Source of the DNA: Flabesymbios commensalis
Lineage: Eukaryota; Annelida; Polychaeta; Terebellida; Flabelligeridae
Assembly (NCBI GenBank): GCA_964017125.1
Contig: OZ024907.1
Span: 19,735,262 to 19,799,261, forward strand
Reading direction: 5' to 3'
DNA length: 64,000 nucleotides
Shown here: positions 46,627-58,600 of the stretch, in pieces
Numbering within the stretch: position 1 is the stretch's first letter
Layout of the letters: each line of letters begins with the position of its first letter
Position numbers and translations under genes: made by a program
Notes under the pieces: generated by a model
The model's input: only the letters and a program-made list of their open reading frames with translations
Databases searched by the model: none
What the model was told of the DNA's origin: nothing

Positions 46627-49600
46627 GTGAGAGCAGTCGGGGTTGTATCTCAATGAGCATCCTAACTTTAAACTTAGCTTAACTTTCTCACTTTTCCATT
46701 AGAAAAGTTAGGATTCATCCTAAATTTGAATGGAAACGAAAAACTTTCTTTCATTTCCATTAGAAAAGTTGGGGTTCATCCTAACTTTTCTAATGGAAAT
46801 GATAGAAAGTTAAGAAAAGATTTAAGTTAGGATGTTTAGTGTTCGTTCAACATCGCATAGCGAAAACATACACAATTGCATCTCCCCTACAGCAAAAGGT
46901 CGCTTATAAGTTAAAGAGGGTTGTCAAGTGACCCGTGCGACCCCCCGGATCCGCCCCTGGTGTATCTGCCATTCATAAAACCTTTCCAGATTATTGATCC
47001 TTTACGCTCCCCTGTCGCTCGCACCACATAGCATATTTTAACCCTTTCACCATTAGGCACGACTCTAATGTATGTTTAATAAAAATCGCATTTGATCTGT
47101 TTTATTTGCAGGTTAAATCACAACCTCAACTTGGTAAAAATAATTACATATGTACAATTTGTATCAAAACATATGCCAATGTATCAAATTTATGTGTGTT
47201 TTTTCCTCCTTCAAATTATCTTAATTAAAGGAAAATAAAAGGCTATAGGCCTAGCACTAACCTTTAGCACTTAACACTTAACGCACTGAAATAATTCAGT
47301 ATAACCATGGAGACCGAAATCATCATAAATATCTTAGTTTCTTTCTGATTCATTTGAATACCCATGTTACGGGTCTACAACCATTATAAATATTTTTAAT
47401 TCTTGCGGCGATCGACGTCAGATTCTGACGTCTAAAGTCGATCCCCGCGCTGTAAGGGTTAAAGGGTTAAGATTCTATTCGCCGCCATATTGTCTCACAA
47501 TTCCGTGCGCCGCATATACTCTATTAATCTCGGTTCATCGTCGCTCGTCAGCACCTATGAGATGCTTCGTAACAACTGACCCGTGAGTGCCCTATCTATC
47601 TCTCATCACATGTGATTGGCTAATATTGATTTATAACGCTGGTTATGAGTGGAGGTCGCACGGGGTCAAGGTCACTCACAGTAACGCCGGGTCGTATTCA
47701 GTTCGTATGACTGTAGTCCGTGATACCAGATTGATCTTACCAGCTTTCCTCCCTGTGTACTATTTAACCCTTAAAGCACCGAGGTATAGAATCTAATATT
47801 TTTTCCGCAACCCACAACTAACCCTTTCAGCGCGGGGACCGAGTTTAGACGTTAGAATCTGATATCTGTAGACGTCAGAGTCTGCAATGAAAGATTGAAT
47901 TATTTATAATGACCGTAGACCCATAGCATATGTATTCAAATTAAGCAGGTGGAGCGAACTAAGGCATTTATGATAATTTCAAATTGAAACAAACCCTTGG
48001 TCTCCATGGTTCTCATTACAAATATTTCAGCGCTCTAATGGTTAAGCTGCTATTCACGACTACAGTTGTTTTTATTTTATTAATAATTTTATTTCCCCGG
48101 TAAATCACAGTTATTGAGAATGTAATGTGTGTTTAAACATAAAGATTTGCTATTTTTTCGTTTCAAAGTAAACAAATATGAGTAATTTTCACCCACTTCG
48201 AGTTGTGGGTCGCGGTAGCGGGACACAACTTCAAGTGGATGAAAATTTAAATTATTTAATTTAGCTGTTTAACGGTTAAAGTGAGTAAAAGCTACATACA
48301 TATGTACAAATGGAATCGAACCATAATACTAATATAGCAGATGTGAAGCTCACTTCTTGTGTCATGTTTTCTTAAATTGAATCTTATATCTAACAGTGTG
48401 AAATCGGCTATAGATGTGACTAGCTCTACGAGGGCTAACGTTTTATCCCATATTTTGACCGATATTTTAATTAAGCTCGTACACTTTTTCCACACACATA
48501 AGCAAATATGTTCAATTTTACAGTGGAATTATTTTTTCCTTAAAATTTCAAATGAAAAATCCGGCAAATTGATGACACATGTAAAATTCTTCTCTCTTTG
48601 CATTGCACTATTTTTTTCTGAATCCAATCACTACAAAACGGCGTCTTTTTCTAAAATCACAATTCTAATCAGATTATAATGTAAGTGAATAATCCTGGGC
48701 CGCAACACTATATTAAGGGCAATGCAACTCGGGCATTTTGCAATGCTCTGAATGATTTAAAATGCCTATTTATTTCTATAATTCCCATATAGAGCCAAGG
48801 GCACGTATTCTCTTTAAAAGTTACGATATATCGTAGGCTTCGGATTGGTCGAGATAGCCATCTCGACCAATCCGAAGCCTACAATATATCGTAACTTGTA
48901 AGAGAATACGCTCCCTGGGAACATCATCTTGGCAGCTCAACGCACAGCCAATCGCCTTCTGTGACATTTATCTCTTTAAGTAGTGAACTAGATTATCATG
49001 GCGACCATGGAAGCTATTACTTGACCCATAAATCTGTCCATATCTAAATACGATTGACCCCACAATTGACAACTGACCCCATATCTAAATAGGATTCACA
49101 CCGGGTTTGGACCTTTGACGTTTGTGGTGATATTTATCGTTTTATTGTTTGCGATCAAGTTTGCAGAAATTGCTACTAAAGATAAAAAATTATCACGATT
49201 TCTGTTATTACAATTCATAGTGTATCATTTTGTGTATAATTATTGTATATTTTTTACGCTAAACAGATTCTTGAGCAAGAGGAGGTGGTGAAAGTGACAC
49301 CAGGAAGTAAACAAGACCCCACTGTATGGCTGGACAGACTGGCCGCTATATTCAGGTAAGACTGACTGTATGGCTAGACAGACTGGCCGCTATATTCAGG
49401 TAAGACTGACTGTATGGCTGCACAGACTGGCCGCTATATTCAGGTAAGACTGACTGTATGGCTGGACAGACTGGCCGCTATATTCAGGTAAGACCGACTG
49501 TATGGCTGGACAGACTGGCCGCTATATTCAGGTAAGACTGACTGTATGGCTGCACAGACTGGCCGCTATATTCAGGTAAGACTGACTGTATGGCTAGACA

Positions 49601-52600
49601 GACTGGCCGCTATATTCAGGTAAGACTGACTGTATGGCTGCACAGACTGACCGCTATATTCAGGTAAGACTGGCTGTATGGCTGGACAGACTGGCCGCTA
49701 TATTCAGGTAAGACTGACTGTATGGCTAGACAGACTGGCCGCTATATTCAGGTATAACTGACTGTATGGCTAGACAGACTGGCCGCTATATTCAGGTAAA
49801 ACTGACTGTATGGCTGCACAGATTGGACCGCTATATTCATGTAAGTCTGACTGTATGGCTGGACAGACCGGCCGCTATACAGGTAAGACTGACTGTATGG
49901 CTAGACAGACTGGCCGCTATATTCATGTAAGACTTCCTATGGCTGGCTCATAGGACGCTATATTCAGTTAAGACTGACTGTATGGCTGGCTGACTGGCCG
50001 CTATATTCAAGTACGACTAACTATGTCTGGACAGGCTGACCGCTATATTCAGGAAAGATTGACTGGTTGGATAGACTGGCCGCTATATTCAGATAAGACT
50101 GACTGTATGTCTGGACAGACTGGCCGCTTTATTCAGGTAAGACTGACTGTATGGCTGGACAGACTGGCCGCTATATTCAGGTAAGACTGACTGTATGTTT
50201 GACTGACTGGCCGCTATATTCAGGTAAGACTGACTGTATGTTTGGCTGACTGGCCGCTATATTCAGGTAAGACTGACTGTATGGCTGGCTGACTGGCCGC
50301 TATATTCAGGTAAGACTGACTGTATGGCTGGACAGACTGGTCGCTATATTCAGGTAAGACTGACTGTATGGCTGGACAGACTGGCCGCTATATTCAGGTA
50401 AGACTGTCTGTATGTTTGGCTGACTGGCCGCTATATTCAGGTAAGACTGACTGTATGGCTGGACAGACTGGTCGCTATATTCAGGTAAGACTGACTGTAT
50501 GGCTGGACAGACTGGCCGCTATATTCAGGTAAGACTGACTGTATGTTTGGCTGACTGGCCGCTATATTCAGGTAAGACTGACTGTATGGCTGGCTGACTG
50601 GCCGCTATATTCAGGTAAGACTGACTGTATGGCTGGACAGACTGGTCGCTATATTCAGGTAAGACTGACTGTATGGCTGGACAGACTGGCCGTTATATTC
50701 AGGTAAGACTGACTGTATGTTTGGCTGACTGGCCGCTATATTCAGGTAAGACTGACTGTATGGCTGGCTGACTGGCCGCTATATAAGACTGACTATGGTT
50801 GGACAGGCTAGCCGCTATATTCAGGTAAGACTGACTGACTGGCTGGATGACTAACTGGTTGTCACAAAAATGAAGCCTGTCATGGTTATTTTCTGTCGAA
50901 GCCCTGACTTCCGTCTGAGACTACTGAAGTTTACACAATATTACAAATAGTTGTGCATTAAAGAGAACATTTGAAAACATTTTTCCGTTTATATTTTCAG
51001 ACACACGAACCCCCGCATTAAGAAGGAGCAGTTACATCCATGTCAACCTGTGGTACAACAAGTAAGTGGAAGATTATAAAGTTAAACACAGTAAATGTAA
51101 TATACCATATATTTTGTTGCATTCATTTTTTATCTGCCACCAAATGCCGTCTATTTGCTCATTTGCCTGTACGTCCCTATGCCCGTACGTCCATATATCC
51201 ATATTACCGTATGTCTATATGTGCATAGATCTATATATGTTCATACGTTCGTATGTCCGTGCATCTGTCCGTCTGTCTCTCCGTACTCTCGGTTGCTGGA
51301 CATATCTCTGAAACTAATGGAGATAGCAATGTACTAAACGTGCTGTTTGATGTGTATTGTCTATTAGATGAAGCATGGACTAAACTTGTCAATTCGTATG
51401 ACATGCTCGTAGTTTAACCATTTAAGCGCTGAAACCAATCGACTTCAGAGGTCAGAATCTGACGCCCTAAAGTCGGTCTACGCACTGGAAGGGTTAATAC
51501 CACGTCGTGGAAAAAAGAATAGGACAGCCGTTGTAATTTAAATTGACTTGTCAATATGAGGTAGGAAAAAATAATAGGGCATCCCATGTTGTAATTTGGA
51601 ATTAACTTGTCAATTTGATTTATGTGTTTATTTTCAGATTTGGCCGGTTCTTTCCAACACGTGTTCTAAGTATAAGGGGGATATCCGCGTGATAGAACGG
51701 TGCTGTCGCTGTATCCGGTTTGTCATCCGCTGTTTAGGGAAGGGATCAGCCACCCTCCTTACTCCTCTAGTAACTCAAGTAAGTAAATGCCATGGCGTAC
51801 ACCTATATCATTCCTGCGATTAACCATTAGAACACTGATGTCGACTACATTGGACATTATGTGTTTTCATTAGCCCCTGTATAACCAGTTGTTAAGAATA
51901 AAATATACTTTCAATCTTAAAACACTGATATATGTTGGGACTTAAATTTCACAAATAACACAAATTTTCAGTCACTTGAAGTTGTGGATCGCGGTAGTGA
52001 GACACAACTTCAAGTGGCTGAAAATTTAAATTTCTCAGCTCAGTGCTCAAGGGTTAGTCAGAAATTTTGTATGAGAAACACGAGCCACTCTCCCAATGGT
52101 GGACTAAAGTTGGGCCAGCGTCGTAGACAGTGGGCCAACATTATATCAGTGTTGTTTCAATGTATCGTGTTTGCTGGGAGCACATCTGTTACTTCACATT
52201 GAACTAGACTTCTTTTGAATACCTATGTTATGGGTGTACGGTCAATATAAATATGTTACTCTTACAGTGCGGGGATCGACGTTAAGCGTCAGAATCTGAC
52301 GTCTCATTTCGGTCCTCGCGCTGAAAGGGTCGCAGAGAAATGTCCAACTTGCAATTATGAAGAAGCCTTGCGTTAGCATTGCTTAGTAAAAGGATGTCAT
52401 ACCCAGTAAACACAAAACATTTGTATGACATTTATACAATGTTCGACGTTGTTCTAACATTGTATAAATGCTATGCAAATGTTTTGTGTTTACTGGATAT
52501 CTAATACGTGTCTCTGTTGATGGTTGTTTTCGCGAGTTAAGCCAGATTCCTCCGTCTTGTCATTGACAGAGGAGACGCGGGTCACACACGTGTAGCTCAG

Positions 52601-55600
52601 ATAGGACAGGTTCATTAGGTGTAGGTGACAAGGGAGGCGTGATGTCATGAAGTCTGTAGGACTTAGGACGGCACCGGGAGATGACAGAATTCATTTAGAG
52701 GGCAATCTCATTCCCGTGACCCCCGTCCTCTTCTGTTACTGAGGTGCGGGGTGTTTACATTTCTATTGTAGCCACGCTCAAATTATCTAACACTTCAAGC
52801 TTACATGATGCAGGCATCAACAAAAGCTATAATCCTTCTTCACAATTTGACATATAATACACTCTAATTTTTAAGGTGGAATTTCAAAGTGAACTAACCC
52901 TTAAAGCGCTGCGTTATGAAATTAAAATGTTTACCCACTTGCGCTTAAAGGGTTAAAAGTTGAAATGATGGGTGTTAACCCAGATAACACAAGACGTTGG
53001 CATAATGTCAGTTTAATACTGGGCAGCGTCATAGCGTTGCTTCAACGTCTTGTGTTTGGTTCTAAGAGGTTTGAGTATGGTTTTAATGTTTTCGTGCCGA
53101 AAACAGTCACATCTAGGTTTTGATGGACGGACCTGAAACGGGGATGCTTTATTTTTTTCATGATGAAAACAGTCAGATCATTCTTTCTTCCATAGATGTT
53201 AGTTTATCGTTCTCTCTTCCTCAGATGGTCACACTGTACCAGGAGTTCCCCCATTCCTGTTTCCTTTATTTTATCGTTCTCTCTTCCTCAGATGGGAACA
53301 CTGTATCAGGAGTTCCCACATTCCTGTTTCCTTTATTTTATCGTTCTCTCTTCCACAGATATTAACACTGTACCAGGAGTTCCCCCATTTCTGTTTCCTT
53401 TATTTTATCGTTCTCTCTTCCTCAGATGGTAACACTGCCTCAGATGGTAACACTGTATCAGGAGTTCCCCCATTCCTGTTGCCTTTATTTTATCGTTCTC
53501 TCTTCCACAGATGGTAACACTGTACCAGGAGTTCCCCCATTCCTGTTTCCTGTACCTTGGCAGCATACTGGTGGATGAATACGGCACAGAAACAGGCTGT
53601 GTACAGGGACTACTGGATATGCTTCAGGTAACACACAATGATGTTTCAATGCTGGGCCAGCGTCGAAGACGGTCGCCCAACAATGAACCAACAACGGTTC
53701 AATGTCTTAACATTTTGGTCAAAATCTCATTTCATTAAAAATATAAAACAACGTGTTTTTTTACATTGTAATTACATACAAAAATATCCTGCAAACTTCT
53801 TACTGTGCACACAATGTTTTTTGTGATTTGTATCTTTTTATTTTAATATAGTTTAAAACTTAAGTAGAGCACAGTTTATTTTCATATTTCTTATAGCCCC
53901 TTCTGAAACAAAATACACTTTAAATTTGAAGTTGATAACAATTGTTAATTTTTTTTATTTTTTTTTGTAGCGATACTGATAATTAATCATATAATATAGA
54001 GTTATTTGTGTGTTTGTTCAGGCTTTTTGCACACCTACATTCACGTTATTAGAAGAGCAGAATGGATTTCGAAATCACCCTGATACGGTGGATGATCTCT
54101 TCAGACTCTGTCTCAGGTATGTGCTCTCTCAGATTTCAGTTCCTAACCACCCTGATACGGTGGATGATCTCTCAGACTTCAGTTCCTAACCACCCTGATA
54201 CGGTCGATGATCTCTTCAGACTTTGTCTATAGTGTTCTTACAATCCTCGTTGACCACTCCTGTGGTTCTATTCTCTGTATTTATTGTTCTATTTCAGGTA
54301 TTTATTGTTCTATTTCAGGTTTGTACAGAGGGCCCCTATAGCGTTCTTACAATCCTCGTTGACCACCCTTGTTGTTCTATTCTCTGTATTTATTGTTCTA
54401 TTTCAGGTATTTATTGTTCTATTTCAGGTTTGTACAGAGGGCCCCTATAGCGTTCTTACAATCCTCGTTGACCACCCTTGTTGTTCTATTCTCTGTATTT
54501 ATTGTTCTATTTCAGGTATTTATTGTTCTATTTCAGGTTTGTACAGAGGGCCCCTATAGCGTTCTTACAATCCTCGTTGACCACCCTTGTTGTTCTATTC
54601 TCTGTATTTATTGTTCTATTTCAGGTGTGTACAGAGGGCCCTTATAGCTTCTTACAATCCTCATTGATCACTCCTGTTGTTCTATTATGTATATGAGGGC
54701 CCTTATAGCGATCTTACAGTCTTCGCCGATCACTCCCGTTGTTCTATTCTCTGTATTCATTGTTCTATTTCAGGTTTGTACAGAGGGCCCCTATAGCGTT
54801 CTTACAGTCCTCGTTGACCACCCTTGTTGTTCTATTCTCTGTATTTATTGTTCTATTTCAGGTGTGTACAGAGGGCCCCTATAGCGTTCTTACAATCCTC
54901 GTTGACCACCCTTGTTGTTCTATTCTCTGTATTTATTGTTCTATTTCAGGTATTTATTGTTCTATTTCAGGTTTGTACAGAGGGCCCCTATAGCGTTCTT
55001 ACAATCCTCGTTGACCACCCTTGTTGTTCTATTCTCTGTATTTATTGTTCTATTTCAGGTGTGTACAGAGGGCCCCTATAGCGTTCTTACAATCCTCGTT
55101 GACCACCCTTGTTGTTCTATTCTCTGTATTTATTGTTCTATTCTCTGTATGTATTGTTCTATTTCAGGTTTGTACAGAGGGCCCCTATAGCGTTCTTACA
55201 ATCCTCGTTGACCACCCTTGTTGTTCTATTCTCTGTATTTATTGTTCTATTTCAGGTGTGTACAGAGGGCCCTTATAGCTTCTTACAATCCTCATTGATC
55301 ACTCCTGTTGTTCTATTATGTATATGAGGGCCCTTATGGCGATCTTACAGTCTTCGCCGATCACTCCCGTTGTTCTATTCTCTGTATGTATTGTTCTATT
55401 TCAGGTTTGTACAGAGGGCCCCTATAGCGTTCTTACAGTCCTCGTTGACCACCCTTGTTGTTCTATTCTCTGTATTTATTGTTCTATTTCAGGTGTGTAC
55501 AGAGGGCCCCTATAGCGTTCTTACAATCCTCGTTGACCACCCTTGTTGTTCTATTCTCTGTATTTATTGTTCTATTTCAGGTATTTATTGTTCTATTTCA

Positions 55601-58600
55601 GGTTTGTACAGAGGGCCCCTATAGCGTTCTTACAATCCTCGTTGACCACCCTTGTTGTTCTATTCTCTGTATTTATTGTTCTATTTCAGGTGTGTACAGA
55701 GGGCCCTTATAGCTTCTTACAATCCTCATTGATCACTCCTGTTGTTCTATTATGTATATGAGGGCCCTTATGGCGATCTTACAGTCTTCGCCGATCACTC
55801 CCGTTGTTCTATTCTCTGTATGTATTGTTCTATTTCAGGTTTGTACAGAGGGCCCCTATAGCGTTCTTACAGTCCTCGTTGACCACTCCTGTGGTTCTCT
55901 GCTCTATCACGGCGTGCGGATTGGATCATAAGGACGCTAATGCCTCAGTCACCAAGTTCTTGACGGAGCTCATTAAGAGTGGACATGAGAGAGAGGTGAG
56001 TGAAGACATTGGTCCAGAGTTAGTTTACCCCTTACATTTAGGCGGCATGATTGTGTGGTTGCCCACTAAGTAATCACTGGCATTTTTTTCTTAAAAAAAC
56101 ATCTGTTGAACAACTGATACTAAAAGCCATTATATTACAAAATAAGTCAGTTAGCCATCTTTAAAACGCAATTAGAAAGACGCCACAAAACGAAACCTAA
56201 AAAATATTTTTTTAAACATTAAGGTTTGCTAATGTTAGGTTTCAATTTAAACAAATATGAAAATTTCAACCGAAGTTGTGAGCCGCGGTGGCTAGACACA
56301 ACTTCATCTGACATATTTTGAATAAAAAAAATTTCGATAGGAAATGCCAGTACTCATTAAATTCACTATGTTTGGAAATTGACTTTATACTTGGGTAATT
56401 AAGATTATATTGATTCACATGCATGATAAAGCTACTATTACTGGTAGTATTTAAATGGGAATCTCAAATAGCGAATGAAAAAATATGTATATTCTAGTTT
56501 ATTATTGTATATTGCCTAGGATAAAGATGGCTATTATTTGGCAGAAAGGTTGTATGTAATCTTTATTTACCTGAGCTATATTTGTCTGGGGTTTTTTCTA
56601 GGATAAAGATGACTACACTTTACGCAGACAGCTTGTAGGCACGTTGCTGACACAGCATGGTCAACCACTTGCACAGTGCCTACTTAACGCCTGTGTGTTC
56701 TGCTTACCTTCATATATGGTGTTAGACTCAGCCGAGGTCCTCTACGAAATGATGCTACTGGACAGACCAGTAAGTTATCCCTTGTCCTGCTAGTCCCGTA
56801 TATATACGCGGTTAAGGATGTTTTAGATCAATAAAAATATCACCTAATTTCGATAAAATAATTTTTAGTAGATGCTTATTGATCTGATAATTTAATTTCG
56901 GACATGTCTATTTTTCATAAATAGTAATATTTTTCGTCATTTGAAGCTGGAAATTGCGTTAGCAATTCCAGCTTTAAATTCAGCAGGACAAGTGTTAACA
57001 GTGAAGAATAAATATGATTGAAATAACACATCAAAATGAAATTAAAAATTGTTGAGAATAATAAGACCAGTTTGTAATAGATATTTTGACTGAGGTGCAG
57101 TGCTTACTTCTTACAGCATTACTCACGTCATTGACGTTCACGTCACAACAACTTTGTGTGCCTGATGGGTTGAAGTTGACAATTGTCCTACCAAGCATTA
57201 TTTTTTTTCTGTTTGTTACAGTCGGTGTGTAAATGGCTGCAGGTGGCACTGGAAGCACTCCCGACGACCAACAGTGGGGGTGCCACCACCGCCACCCACA
57301 AACAACTAGCCGACTACCATAAAGCTGTCACCAGGTAAACACATCATAACAACTAGCAGAATTAAACACTAACATAACACCAACCCAACAGTGGAGGTGT
57401 CACCACCGCCATCCACAAACAGCTAGCCGACTACCATAAACCTGTCACCAGGTAAAACACATAACAACTAGAAGAATTAAACATAACATTAACCCGACAG
57501 TGGAGGTGTCACCACGGCCACCCACAAACAGCTAGCAGACTACCATAAAGCTGTCACCAGGTAAAACACATCAAATCAACTAGAAGAATTAAACACTAAC
57601 ATAACACAACCAACAGTGGAGGTGCCACCACCGCCACCCAAAAATAGCCAGCCGAATACCATAAAGCTGTCACCAGGCAAAGCACATCATACCAAATAGT
57701 GGAAATAAACCCTAACATAACACCAAACTGACAACCAACAGTGGAGGTGACACCACCGCCACCCACAAACAACTAGCCGACTACCATAAAGCTGTGACCA
57801 GGTAAAACACATCAAAACAAATAGCAGAATAAAACACTAACATAAGACTAACCCAACAACCAACAGTGGAGGTGCCACCACCGCCACCCACAAACAACTA
57901 GCCGACTACCATAAAGCTGTCACCAGGTAAAACACATCAAAACAAATAGCAGAATTAAACACTAACATAACACCAACCCAGCAGTGGAGGTGTCACCACC
58001 GCCACCCACAAACAGCTAGCCGACTACCATGAAGCTGTCACCAGGTAAAACACATCAAAACAACTAGAAGAAATAAAAAACTAACATAACACTAACCCAA
58101 CAACCAACAGTGGAGGAGCCACCACCGCCACCCACAAACAACTAGCCGACTACCTTAAAGCTGTCACCAGGTAAAACACATCAAAACAACTAGAAAAAAT
58201 AAAAAAATAACATAACACTAACACAACAACCGACAGTGGAGGTGCCACCACCGCCACCCACAAACAGCTAGCAGACTACCATAAAGCTGTCACCAGGTAA
58301 ACACATCATAACAGCTAGCAGAATTAAACACAACCATAAAACTGCCCCGACAACCAACAGTGGAGGTGCCACCACCGCCACCCACAAACAACTAGCCGAC
58401 TACCATAAAGCTGTCACCAGGTGAAACACATCATAACAACTAGTAAAATTAAACACAACCATAAAACTGCCCCGACAACCAACAGTGGAGGTGCCACCAC
58501 CGCCACCCACAAACAACTAGCCGACTACCATAAAGCTGTCACCAGGTAAAACACATCATAACAACTAGCAGAAATAAAAAAACTAAAATAACACTAACTC

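Larger units (their letters stand above)
46627..49266. other. TNPO3 intron with MITEs and a long palindrome
   Basis: Contains a foldback element at about 46665-46835, a transposon end near 46950 ('CCCCGGATCCGCCCCTGG'), a family B MITE at about 47276-47462, a D/B/D chain at 47764-48279 and a 107-bp palindrome at 48804-48910. No further exon is recognised. Confidence 0.7.

Noticed and set aside
49356-50850. CRISPR-like regular array
   Set aside because: There are no spacers: units are directly tandem, eukaryotic, and derived from an exon edge.
51040-51337. Three overlapping open frames (YVHI/VRPY repeats)
   Set aside because: They come from degenerate CGTACGTCC-type repeats in a TNPO3 intron. 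The one starting at 51040 begins inside the true exon but out of its frame.
54223-55761. Series of overlapping 65-92-codon open frames with near-identical peptides
   Set aside because: They are frames of the acceptor-edge tandem array in the TNPO3 intron. Only 55839-55995 continues into conserved TNPO3 sequence.
57031-57258. 75-codon open frame on the - strand
   Set aside because: It runs antisense over the TNPO3 exon at 57222 and shows no similarity of its own.
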